NCBI GenBank assembly: GCA_030595525.1
Contig: JAUVDD010000047.1
Coordinates: 1 to 9,511 of the forward strand
Length of the DNA: 9,511 nt
Direction: 5' to 3'
Source: Puniceicoccales bacterium
GTDB taxonomy: Bacteria; Verrucomicrobiota; Verrucomicrobiia; Opitutales; Oceanipulchritudinaceae
In this document: positions 1-7,694 of the stretch, in pieces
Layout of the letters: every line of letters begins with the position of its first letter
Position numbering within the stretch: position 1 is the stretch's first letter
Notes under the pieces: model-generated
Seen by the model: only the letters and a program-made list of their open reading frames with translations
Databases searched by the model: none
What the model was told of the DNA's origin: nothing
Position numbers and translations under genes: made by a program

Positions 1-38
1 AATGATGTGTCGGTGTCTTTGAAATATCTGATCTTCAT
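1..38 (-). CDS. N-terminus of a DUF2283-like small protein (partial, runs off left edge)
   Basis: Reading the minus strand from the ATG at 38 gives MKIRYFKDTDTS and continues openly to the window edge. A GGAG Shine-Dalgarno (complement of 47-50) lies 8 bases upstream of this ATG, which is good spacing. The peptide resembles the opening of small DUF2283 proteins, which typically begin MKI-Y---TDTLYIEF, are about 60-80 aa long and have no known function; some sit near toxin-antitoxin genes. The gene starts 28 bases after the lolD-type stop codon with no visible terminator between, so it may be read from the same transcript. Only 12 codons are visible, so the family call rests on a short match from memory. 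Confidence 0.5.
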   Translation of the reverse strand, partial: MKIRYFKDTDTS

Positions 39-66
39 GAACGAGTCTCCATGGTTTTAATGTTAT

Positions 67-753
67 TCAAACCAGTCGACCGTCTTCCAGATGAAGCTGT
101 GTGCCCGTTCGGCTGGCGAATCCGGCGAGGTGGGTGACTAACAGTAAAGCAGCCTGATGCTTCTCCACCACCGAAAGCAACTGATCCAGTACCCGCTGCG
201 CTGTTTTCTCATCCAGATTTCCGGTTGGTTCGTCAGCCAGAAGCACCTGCGGCTTATTAATCAGGGCACGCGCAATGGCTGTCCGCTGGCGCTCCCCGCC
301 AGACAATTGATCAGGACGACTTTGTAATCGTTCTGCCAATCCCAGCTCTTCGAGAAAATGCTCCGCCAGGCTCTTTGCCTCCTTCGGAGACTTTCCAGCA
401 ATCCGGGCAGCCAGCACAACATTTTCGAGGGTATTCAGTTCAGGAATTAAATAAAATGATTGAAATACAAATCCAAGATAACTGGCCCGGATTCCCGGAC
501 GCTTGGATTCGGCAATTGTACTCACAGGCGTTCCATTCCAGACAACTTCGCCCTGGTCCGGTATTTCAATTCCTGCCAGCAGATTCAACAACGTGGATTT
601 GCCACTCCCCGACTCTCCGCGGATGCTGATTGTTTGTCCACGCATGACCGAAATTTGCACATCCTGAAGCACCTGGATATCCCGAGAACCACTCTTGTAG
701 GATTTACTGAGGTCACTCGCCTGGAGAATAAAATCTGATTCAGGGATGCTCAT
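67..753 (-). CDS. lolD: LolD-type ABC transporter ATP-binding protein (lipoprotein release)
   Basis: This is a cytoplasmic ATPase that should power a LolCD(E)-like transporter moving lipoproteins out of the inner membrane. All ABC motifs are intact in 228 aa: Walker A GESGSGKST (46-54), Q-loop Gln98 in FVFQ, signature LSGGERQ (150-156), Walker B LLADEPTGNLD (171-181) with catalytic Glu175, and H-loop His208. The length and the PTGNLD motif fit the LolD/MacB/FtsE group of small ATPases that pair with FtsX-type permeases. The start codon overlaps the stop of the permease gene by 4 bases (ATGA, 750-753), so translation is probably coupled; only a weak GAG/GTGGA stretch precedes the start. LolD, rather than MacB or a general exporter, is inferred from the LolC-like partner. 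Confidence 0.88.
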   Translation of the reverse strand: MSIPESDFILQASDLSKSYKSGSRDIQVLQDVQISVMRGQTISIRGESGSGKSTLLNLLAGIEIPDQGEVVWNGTPVSTIAESKRPGIRASYLGFVFQSFYLIPELNTLENVVLAARIAGKSPKEAKSLAEHFLEELGLAERLQSRPDQLSGGERQRTAIARALINKPQVLLADEPTGNLDEKTAQRVLDQLLSVVEKHQAALLLVTHLAGFASRTGTQLHLEDGRLV

Positions 754-1991
754 TGTTCCACTCGTAAAGTCTCAACCGGTTTCAGTCGGGCAGCGCGCCA
801 TGCAGGCAGGAGGCTCGCCAAGGTTGATAACATGACTGCCAGAATCCAAATTCTCACAATTTCACCGATCTCATATTTGACCGGAAGAAATGCGAAATAG
901 TAATACCGGATCAAGGTATCGCGTGTTCCGCTCAAGGTTGCCAACCCTTGAATAATGGGGTCGCGGAATGACAGGAAGAAAACCGCCAGGCCAATCCCGA
1001 TCAGCGCACCGAGGAGTCCAATAAAGAAACCCTGGAAACAATAGATTCCCAAAACTCCCCCACGGCTCCCACCAATCACCGCAAGGAGGCCAATTTCACG
1101 GGTCTTCCGGACAACTGTCAGTAACTGGGCGATGGCAATGGCAAAGACTGCCACCGCGACAATGAATAGATTAAGGAACAGCATCATGGTCTTTTCCAGG
1201 TCAAGAACCCAAAGAAAATCAGCCCATCGCTCTTTCCATGTCTGCACTTGCTTTCGGTCACCCAATGCTTCCTGCAAAGCTATAGCAGTTTCAAATTCAT
1301 CCACATCGTCATTTAACCGCACCGCCACGCCATGGACTCCGTCATTTAATCCATACAGGTCCTGCATGCTTCGCAGCGTGCAGATAATTCCGGGAAGATA
1401 TTCCTGATTCCAATCAATATTGTAAATGCCAGCTACCTGGAACTGCCGGGGAAGGATCATTTCGTTGTCCGATAACCGGTCGATCATAACCGGACTAAAA
1501 ACTTCAATTTCACTTCCTACCCAGACTCCCATACTACGGGCCATACTCTGGCTCAGCAGGACCGTGTCGTCATACAGGTCATCCAGTGTTCCATCGATCA
1601 AGTAGGAATCGACCGCAAAAACCGGATTCTCATCATATGCCAATCCATAGATGGCAGGGAAAACGGGAACGTTTCCGCTTCTGGCCATCACAAAGCCTTT
1701 GGCATAAGGCGTAACGTGTTTTACTTCCGGCCAAGCTGCCACTTTCGCAGCCATCTCGAAAGCTCCGTTAAAGGGATAACCACCTTCGGTAATGTCGAGA
1801 TGCCCAGACGTGTCGACGATGCGTTCCCGGTGCACTTCACCGAAGCCGCCCATGACACTCTGTACAATCACCAATACGGCCACGCCCAATCCAACACCGA
1901 GAACCGCTAAGTAGAAAAATACCGATCCCAGCTTACGACCGCTCGGAACGAGCTGTCGCAGTGCGATGTACATGTACCAAGGTAATTGCAT
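750..1991 (-). CDS. lolC: LolC/LolE-type FtsX-family permease
   Basis: This inner-membrane permease is the presumed partner of the LolD-type ATPase. In 413 aa it has TM1 at about 22-46, a large periplasmic domain (about 47-265, MacB_PCD-like) and three C-terminal membrane segments (about 267-292, 312-340, 379-400), the 4-TM FtsX layout. The cytoplasmic coupling sequence RKTREIGLLAVIGGSR and the closing LPAWRAARLKPVETLR are typical of LolC/LolE. Only one permease is present, so it would act as a homodimer, as in the single-permease (LolF-like) systems known in many bacteria, unless a LolE lies elsewhere. The start at 1991 is preceded by GGAAGG directly against the ATG, closer than normal; Met7 is an alternative start. 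It follows lysS by 10 bases, which suggests co-transcription and perhaps translational coupling. Confidence 0.85.
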   Translation of the reverse strand: MQLPWYMYIALRQLVPSGRKLGSVFFYLAVLGVGLGVAVLVIVQSVMGGFGEVHRERIVDTSGHLDITEGGYPFNGAFEMAAKVAAWPEVKHVTPYAKGFVMARSGNVPVFPAIYGLAYDENPVFAVDSYLIDGTLDDLYDDTVLLSQSMARSMGVWVGSEIEVFSPVMIDRLSDNEMILPRQFQVAGIYNIDWNQEYLPGIICTLRSMQDLYGLNDGVHGVAVRLNDDVDEFETAIALQEALGDRKQVQTWKERWADFLWVLDLEKTMMLFLNLFIVAVAVFAIAIAQLLTVVRKTREIGLLAVIGGSRGGVLGIYCFQGFFIGLLGALIGIGLAVFFLSFRDPIIQGLATLSGTRDTLIRYYYFAFLPVKYEIGEIVRIWILAVMLSTLASLLPAWRAARLKPVETLRVEQ

Positions 1992-2001
1992 CCTTCCCAG
2001 G

Positions 2002-3471
2002 CTATTCCTTTGGCATCGGCTTCAGTGACGGGAACAGGATGACGTCCCGAATACTGGCCACTCCCGTGAGCATGATGATCAGGCGATCGATACCGACGCC
2101 CATTCCACCTGCCGGAGGCATGCCATGCTCGAGAGCGAGCAGGAATTCTTCGTCAATCTTCTGGGTTTCCTCTCCAGCCTGAGCTTCCAACTGCTGCCGC
2201 TGCACGAACGGATCGTTTTGCTCACTGTATGCCGGCGCAATTTCCTGACCATTGATACACAGTTCAAATACCTCAATTGTGTCAGGATCATCCGCTGACA
2301 GCTTTGCCAAGGGAATCAATTCCTTCGGCAAGTGGGTGACAAATGTTGGCTGAATGAGGGTCGGTTCAATGCGTTTTTCAAAAACGGCATTGGTGACTTC
2401 ATAATCCTCGCGCTCAGGATCCACTTCGATTCCCTCGCGATCACAATACGCGAGCTTCTCTTCCTTGGTACGTGAGAACCAGTCAGCATCTCCGGTTTCC
2501 GCCACTACAAGATCCTTGTAACGGGCTTCCTTCCAATCGCCACCCAACTCAATGACCACACCGTCATGGCGCTCAATCTGAGTAGTTCCAAGAACTTCAT
2601 CACAAATCGCACCAACCATGCCACGAATCAGGTCCATCATTCCACGGTAATCGCTGTAGGCCTGATAGACTTCCAGCATCGTGAACTCAGGATTGTGACG
2701 GCGCGACAGGCCTTCATTACGGAAATTACGGCCAATCTCGAAAACGCGATCAAAGCCGCCCACCAGCAGGCGCTTCAAGTAAAGCTCCAGGGCAATCCGA
2801 AGAACAAATGGACAGTCCAGTGCATTGAAGTGTGTCTCAAAGGGACGCGCTGCTGCACCACCGGCCTCTGCCTGCAGGATTGGCGTTTCCACTTCGATAA
2901 AGTCTTTTGATTCCAGATAATTCCGGATGCAGCGGATGATCTTACTCCGTGTCTGGAAAACCTTCCGGGAATCCGTGTTGCTGATCAGGTCAAGATAGCG
3001 CTGACGGTAAATCTGATCATCGTCCTGCAATCCATGCCACTTCTCCGGAAGAGGCCGCATCGCCTTGCTCACCATTTCAAATGATTGCACCCGCAAAGTC
3101 ACTTCACCGGTCCTGGTTTTGAAAAGATTTCCCTTCACCCCAATGAAATCGCCCAGGTCGAGCAGCTTCTTGAAATGATCGTAAGCTTCCTCACCAACGA
3201 TATCGCGTTTGAAATATAATTGCAGGGTGCCGGCACGATCAAGAATGCGTGCGAAACTGGCTTTCCCCATTTTACGGATAGCAATTAAGCGGCCTGCGCA
3301 ACTGACGACTGGACTGTTGTCCTCGTCCTCAATCCACGCATCGATCGCTTCAGCACTCGTTTGGCTCTGCTCCCAATTTGAACGAAAAGGATCCAGCCCC
3401 TGCTCACGCATCCCCGCGAGCTTAGCCTGCCTAACCGCAAATTGATCTGATGTGTCGATATTTTGATCCAT
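2002..3471 (-). CDS. lysS: Lysyl-tRNA synthetase, class II
   Basis: This cytoplasmic class II enzyme charges tRNA(Lys) with lysine using ATP. The 489 aa length is normal for LysS. An N-terminal OB-fold anticodon-binding domain (about 55-150; core GRLIAIRKMGKASFARI) precedes the catalytic domain. Motif 1 is around FIEVETPIL (191-199), motif 2 is FEIGRNFRNEGLSRRHNPEF (244-263), and motif 3 is GMGVGIDRLIIMLTG (456-470). ARPF (198-211 region) and the lysine-site stretch FELCINGQEIAPAYSEQNDP are also present; the family more often has EIANAYSE at this point. The ATG at 3471 gives a full-length N-terminus, but no clear Shine-Dalgarno precedes it. It is the first gene of the lysS-lolC-lolD unit, transcribed away from the secreted-protein genes to its right. 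Confidence 0.97.
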   Translation of the reverse strand: MDQNIDTSDQFAVRQAKLAGMREQGLDPFRSNWEQSQTSAEAIDAWIEDEDNSPVVSCAGRLIAIRKMGKASFARILDRAGTLQLYFKRDIVGEEAYDHFKKLLDLGDFIGVKGNLFKTRTGEVTLRVQSFEMVSKAMRPLPEKWHGLQDDDQIYRQRYLDLISNTDSRKVFQTRSKIIRCIRNYLESKDFIEVETPILQAEAGGAAARPFETHFNALDCPFVLRIALELYLKRLLVGGFDRVFEIGRNFRNEGLSRRHNPEFTMLEVYQAYSDYRGMMDLIRGMVGAICDEVLGTTQIERHDGVVIELGGDWKEARYKDLVVAETGDADWFSRTKEEKLAYCDREGIEVDPEREDYEVTNAVFEKRIEPTLIQPTFVTHLPKELIPLAKLSADDPDTIEVFELCINGQEIAPAYSEQNDPFVQRQQLEAQAGEETQKIDEEFLLALEHGMPPAGGMGVGIDRLIIMLTGVASIRDVILFPSLKPMPKE

Positions 3472-3596
3472 GATACAAATCAGCCAAGTTGGGAGCTTTT
3501 TTCGCCGTTGGCAACTGGTTTTCTCCCGTCAGAAACACTCAAAAATGACTACACAGGTCGCTTTACGGTTGGGTCCTTGAAAAACAGAACAAATGC
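3472..3596. other. Divergent intergenic region between lysS and the secreted-protein genes
   Basis: These 125 bases separate two genes that point away from each other, so both promoters must lie here or inside the neighbouring genes. I see no convincing -35/-10 pair on either strand and no Shine-Dalgarno for either start. A GGGAG / CTCCC pair (3491-3495 and 3523-3527) could form a weak 5-bp stem, and a T-run sits at 3497-3502. No longer ORF or RNA gene is visible. Confidence 0.5.
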
Positions 3597-4523
3597 ATGA
3601 CTCTGCAAATCGCCCCGCTGACCTCATTTATCCTTTCCCTGGCATGGCAGGGAGATCCGGGAATGACCTACACAATCCAGACCTCAGCCGATCTGATCGA
3701 TTGGAATACAATTCCCTATGTGGTCGAAGGTTCCGGGCAGAAAGAAACCTATTACCTCGATCGAATTGCTTCACTGCAATTCGCTCGCCTGCAGTTCGAT
3801 TCTGATGGTGATGCCAACAATAATGCCCTTCCTGATCTCTGGGAGTGGGAATATTTCGGTTATCTTGGAGTTGATCCGAACGATGATCCGGATCTGGATG
3901 GGGAAAGCACTTACACGGAATGGATTCAACAAACCAATCCATTGGATTACTATAACGACGAATGGCCGATCATCCATGTCGCTTCCGGGAGGGAATGGCT
4001 GGTCCCATCAGGTAGCGTTTCGACTCAGGCAGTTGCACTCTATGTCCAGAATCCGTCCGGTGAACCTTGGAGAAATGCTCCAATTCACCTATCCATGGAA
4101 AGTGGAAACGAAGGTCTCGTAATCATCGATAGTGAATCCGATCATATTGCTGCATCAATGGTATTGTGGACAGATGAAATGGGCCGCTTGGATCCTGCCA
4201 TGGAATCGGTCCACGTCCTTGCTTCAGATGTCCCCGATACACTGGATCAATTAATGATTCGTGCAGGACAATCCACTGCAGGAATTGTTATTCATGCAAT
4301 TGGTGGAGAATTTGGTCCTCCACCGCGCAATCTCAACCGGTATATCGATAGCGATGGTCAACGCATCTACAGTTGGTCCGGTGATCCGGGATCAGCCGAT
4401 TCTTTTTCCATACAGGAAATGGATGCTTCTGGACAGTGGGTCCCGGTAATTGAAATTGCGACCGCGGATTTAACTCCACCAGACCCGGTTGATGGCTCAT
4501 ACACCTTGATTCTTCAAAACTAA
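3597..4523 (+). CDS. Uncharacterised beta-sandwich / calcium-loop protein (Verrucomicrobia-type)
   Basis: I do not recognise a named protein. The 308 aa divide into four parts. Residues about 10-67 form a beta-rich module with YTIQTSADLIDW, a pattern common in secreted proteins of Verrucomicrobiota. Residues 68-102 hold acidic, thrombospondin-3-like loops (DSDGDANNNALPDLWEW, then DPDLDG), likely calcium-binding. After the junction TNPLDYYN (113-120) comes an Ig-like segment (about 125-215; NAPIHLSMESGN, WTDEMGRLDP) resembling Big/invasin-type domains. A C-terminal FnIII-like part ends at 308. In my recollection such junctions also occur in RHS-repeat proteins of this phylum, but no RHS repeats follow here. 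The start is odd: no Shine-Dalgarno, and no positively charged signal peptide, only a weakly hydrophobic APLTSFILSLAW. The upstream frame is open only to 3549 and has no alternative start. The gene may be 5'-truncated. It is followed 12 bases later by the hydrolase gene. Confidence 0.75.
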   Translation: MTLQIAPLTSFILSLAWQGDPGMTYTIQTSADLIDWNTIPYVVEGSGQKETYYLDRIASLQFARLQFDSDGDANNNALPDLWEWEYFGYLGVDPNDDPDLDGESTYTEWIQQTNPLDYYNDEWPIIHVASGREWLVPSGSVSTQAVALYVQNPSGEPWRNAPIHLSMESGNEGLVIIDSESDHIAASMVLWTDEMGRLDPAMESVHVLASDVPDTLDQLMIRAGQSTAGIVIHAIGGEFGPPPRNLNRYIDSDGQRIYSWSGDPGSADSFSIQEMDASGQWVPVIEIATADLTPPDPVDGSYTLILQN

Positions 4524-4535
4524 AACGGGAATTCC

Positions 4536-7500
4536 GTGCAGAATCCAAGCAACCAATTCAGGAGGCTGGGCACTTTTGTGTTCCTTGTTCTAATCTCCAG
4601 TCTGGGTCTGAACGCCCAGGGTTTGCGGGGATCATACAATTTCCAGTTTGGATCCGCCTGGTCATCCACTGTGGAGTTACCAAAATATGATTTGCTGGAT
4701 ATTGGACCGGATCGCGTTCCGATTGGCGTGAATGATGATGGGGTCGTTCTTTTGCGCGACTCCAGTAATCGTCTATTAAAATGGTCATGGGGGAATCTTC
4801 AATTGCTGTGGGAACCCTTTACAATTTCACAGCAAGGTTTCCTGAATGAAAACGGAACGGTGGTCGCTTCCGATTACCAGCAAATGGGCAAACGGCTAAT
4901 GTATTGGCTACCTCATGACACTTCTGCTCGAACCCTTGACCTGACAGGACATATCATTGCGCCACCCCACTTGCTGAAAATTTACGGACTGAACGATCGT
5001 GACAAGGTAGTCTTCCGGGCCGATGCATCAGATAACTTGTTTTTCGTTCCTGAAACACGGTTGATGGAAACAAACATTACCTCCCTTGTTAACGGCGGGT
5101 GGAATGAGCTGACCAGATACACTTACTTTCTGGATATCGATTACACACAGACTTATGGCGGTCAGGTTTACGAAGTGTATGATCTGAACAACTATGATGA
5201 TACTGTCGGCCTGATATACGAAGGCAGTGGCTCATCCAGTCCGGATAATCCATCGCAGGATGACAATGCTTATGACAATCAATACTTTAGTCTGAATATC
5301 AGTTATGCCCTGGATTTTGAGCCGATTGCCATAAACGACGCACGTACAATTCTCGGAATCACTCAGGCACCAATGGCCGGAATGGTGATCTTAGACAAAT
5401 TTGGACAACGATACATCGGACCAATCCTTCATGAATTGGAATTGGAACTGCCAGTAATGAGTAATCCAGTGAACGGTTTTGAAGAAATAGTTGTTGGATC
5501 ACATTATTTTAAGAGAATGACGGATTGTGACTTAATGGGAGTCTCCAGCGGAATACCCTCCCCCGACTTCTGGCAGGGTTCACTCAATGATATCATTTCA
5601 TCCGGCAGTCCAATTGCTTCTCCCGAGGCAACGTGCATCAGTGCGGACGGGCGCATTGCTGGCACGGGATGGATGTATGATTCGTCAGTACAGGCAATGC
5701 GCCGGCATGCCTTCATTCTCGTAGAGCCGATACTGATTCCCGATTGGAATCGTGATGGTAAAATCGATACAGATGATCGAGATTTCTCACAAAAACGCAA
5801 TCCTTGGCGATTCTGGATAAACGATGATGACGACAACGGCGATCTTTCCCGTTCGTCAGCTGATGATCATCCAACCAGTCCGACACCGGACTGGGACAAC
5901 GCTACCGTTGATGACATTCGGGATATTGTTGATTTTTTCCCGGTACTGATTGACGTCCATCGAATCCTGAAGGGAATGGGTTCAATTGGAAATATTCAGA
6001 TTCGCCTGAAACAAGCGGATGCTGCTCTGAATCTTGTCTATACTCGGTTAAATCCTCTGGAAGTTGGCAAGATCCATACAAGGGAATTTGCTACAGGATT
6101 CGGGACAAATTTCTCGGAACCACTTTCCCAGGCAACCACACTAACGGTCGGACCTGATGGGGTTCTTCTTTCTCAGGATTTCCTGAACAATATTCTTAAC
6201 CATGATCAAGGTGTGCTGCTATTCGAGGCTACCAAAGCAACCACTTCTCCTCTGGTCATGGAATTTATCAATGGTGGAAAAACTGTCCTCACTTCCATTC
6301 TGAATTTGTCCATCAGTCCGGTTGAATCGATGATCCGCGTCCTCAACCTCCGGGATGCCGATCCGAAATTCGACACCCATATGGGTCCATGGCTTACGCA
6401 TCTCGATGACCCGCCAAACCTGCCGGATGACTACCTTGAGGCCCTTCGTTCTCCATTACGGACTCTCCTCCATATTCACGGATTCAACTGGACCGGGGAT
6501 GAGATCCCTGCCGCTCATTCCGAGGTATTCAAACGCTTCTACCAATCCGGTTCCCATGCCCGCTACATTGGCGTAAGCTGGCATGGGGACGCCGGCACAC
6601 TGGACCTCACCAACAGCTCCTTCGAATACAATGAGAATGTCATTCATGCGTTTATTTCAGCGAAGTATCTCACTGATATACTCCAACCGTTTACGGGACT
6701 CTACACTTCAATCTTCGCCCACAGTCTGGGGAATATGGTCGCTTCCAGTGCCATTGTGGACTTTGGCTTTCATGCCAGAAACTATTTCATGACCAATGCT
6801 GCTGTTGCTCTTGAGGCTTATCTGGGAGAGACAATCAACCGCCGCGATATGGTTCATCCGGATTGGAAAGACGAAGGTTTTCTTGATCAGGATTACGCTG
6901 AGCATCTCCTTTCGCCAAATTGGTATCGATTATTCAATACAGATGATCATCGATCCTTTCTGAAATGGAAGGACAGGTTCAGAAATATCAGTCAATCCAC
7001 TTATTGTTTAAATTTATATTCCTCGGCTGAGGGTGTCCTGAAAACCGGGAATGGAGACCTTCCCAATCTCTTCGGGGATGTCTCCGACAAGGAATGGGTC
7101 TGGGTATTCAATGAAATGGTCAAGGGAACCAATACTTTTGCAGCTAACCTGATCGGCGATGTCCACGGAGGATGGGGATTCAACAGATATTGGATGGATT
7201 GGGTGGATCCCGGGGGAGCAGCACATCCTCCCCCGGGATCATGGGTGGAAATGCCTCCAGCTGATGCCGGTTTAATTAATCCACTAGATTTGGTAGGAGA
7301 ACCCTTCTTCCATCGCTTCTCCAGCGGGGATAGTGATTTCCCGAACTGGGGAGATGGATCATGGCTGTATGGCGACACGATGACAGCGAATGCCAGTCTT
7401 CCTAAGCTCCCGATGACCAACGCCAGTATGGGTTTGATCAAGAATCATGCGAAAATCATTGCTGAAGGAATCCCGGCACATTCTGCGCCGACCGGATCAC

Positions 7501-7694
7501 AACCCATTCCTGCATTCCTTTTGCTGGATAACGTGAATCTTGATATAACTGTTCGCGACAGCACTTTCTGGCCGCTCCGTGATGATCCTGATCGCAGGAA
7601 CAGATGGCTCCACAGTGATTATTTGAATCCTGCACTTCCGCACGTCTGGAAGCTCTACAATTTATGCGTGAAACAAATCAACAGAATGCCATGA
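4536..7694 (+). CDS. Secreted multidomain protein with HAF-like motifs, EF-hand-like loop and C-terminal alpha/beta hydrolase
   Basis: This 1052-aa protein starts at a GTG with GGGA 5 bases upstream. It has a Sec-type signal peptide (NQFRRLG, then hydrophobic TFVFLVLISSLGL, likely cut after LNAQ28). Residues 30-395 contain spaced motifs of the HAF type (GVNDDG 64-69, FLNENG 102-107, GLNDRD 151-156, AINDAR 265-270, CISADG 367-372, then RRHAF 389-393), suggesting a beta-propeller-like region. A linker follows with an EF-hand/dockerin-like loop DWNRDGKIDTDD (403-414), PWRFWINDDDDNGD (423-436) and DFFPV (466-470). The C-terminal third is an alpha/beta-hydrolase fold: HGFN (648-651, oxyanion region) and nucleophile elbow AHSLGN with Ser730. 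Candidate partners are Glu832 (YSSAEGVL) and His1026 (RWLHSD). Esterase, lipase or acyltransferase activity is inferred, and the substrate is unknown. Its stop codon overlaps the next start. The gene carries a perfect 13-bp inverted repeat. Confidence 0.85.
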   Translation: MQNPSNQFRRLGTFVFLVLISSLGLNAQGLRGSYNFQFGSAWSSTVELPKYDLLDIGPDRVPIGVNDDGVVLLRDSSNRLLKWSWGNLQLLWEPFTISQQGFLNENGTVVASDYQQMGKRLMYWLPHDTSARTLDLTGHIIAPPHLLKIYGLNDRDKVVFRADASDNLFFVPETRLMETNITSLVNGGWNELTRYTYFLDIDYTQTYGGQVYEVYDLNNYDDTVGLIYEGSGSSSPDNPSQDDNAYDNQYFSLNISYALDFEPIAINDARTILGITQAPMAGMVILDKFGQRYIGPILHELELELPVMSNPVNGFEEIVVGSHYFKRMTDCDLMGVSSGIPSPDFWQGSLNDIISSGSPIASPEATCISADGRIAGTGWMYDSSVQAMRRHAFILVEPILIPDWNRDGKIDTDDRDFSQKRNPWRFWINDDDDNGDLSRSSADDHPTSPTPDWDNATVDDIRDIVDFFPVLIDVHRILKGMGSIGNIQIRLKQADAALNLVYTRLNPLEVGKIHTREFATGFGTNFSEPLSQATTLTVGPDGVLLSQDFLNNILNHDQGVLLFEATKATTSPLVMEFINGGKTVLTSILNLSISPVESMIRVLNLRDADPKFDTHMGPWLTHLDDPPNLPDDYLEALRSPLRTLLHIHGFNWTGDEIPAAHSEVFKRFYQSGSHARYIGVSWHGDAGTLDLTNSSFEYNENVIHAFISAKYLTDILQPFTGLYTSIFAHSLGNMVASSAIVDFGFHARNYFMTNAAVALEAYLGETINRRDMVHPDWKDEGFLDQDYAEHLLSPNWYRLFNTDDHRSFLKWKDRFRNISQSTYCLNLYSSAEGVLKTGNGDLPNLFGDVSDKEWVWVFNEMVKGTNTFAANLIGDVHGGWGFNRYWMDWVDPGGAAHPPPGSWVEMPPADAGLINPLDLVGEPFFHRFSSGDSDFPNWGDGSWLYGDTMTANASLPKLPMTNASMGLIKNHAKIIAEGIPAHSAPTGSQPIPAFLLLDNVNLDITVRDSTFWPLRDDPDRRNRWLHSDYLNPALPHVWKLYNLCVKQINRMP
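7206..7240. repeat. Perfect 13-bp GC-rich inverted repeat inside the hydrolase gene
   Basis: The left arm GATCCCGGGGGAG (7206-7218) and the right arm CTCCCCCGGGATC (7228-7240) are exact reverse complements, separated by a 9-base loop (7219-7227). The pairing stops cleanly at both ends. It lies in coding sequence for DPGGAAHPPPGS of the hydrolase. As RNA it would be a very stable stem. No T-run follows, so it is not a classical terminator. Confidence 0.9.

Noticed and set aside
3491..3527. GGGAG ... CTCCC stem with a T-run as a terminator
   Set aside because: The stem is only 5 bp with a 27-base loop, the T-run is inside the loop, and no gene ends there on either strand.
3593..3805. Alternative ATG four bases upstream of the first cassette gene
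   Set aside because: It opens a 70-codon frame that cuts across the beta-domain coding sequence and shows no motif. The 3597 frame encodes recognisable modules.
3597..4523. First cassette gene as an RHS/YD-repeat polymorphic toxin
   Set aside because: The TNPLDYYN junction resembles that context, but no YD repeats, RHS core or toxin domain follow before the stop.
7001..7441. 146-aa open frame on the minus strand spanning the 13-bp inverted repeat
   Set aside because: It is antisense to the hydrolase domain, with no start-site signal and no family resemblance.
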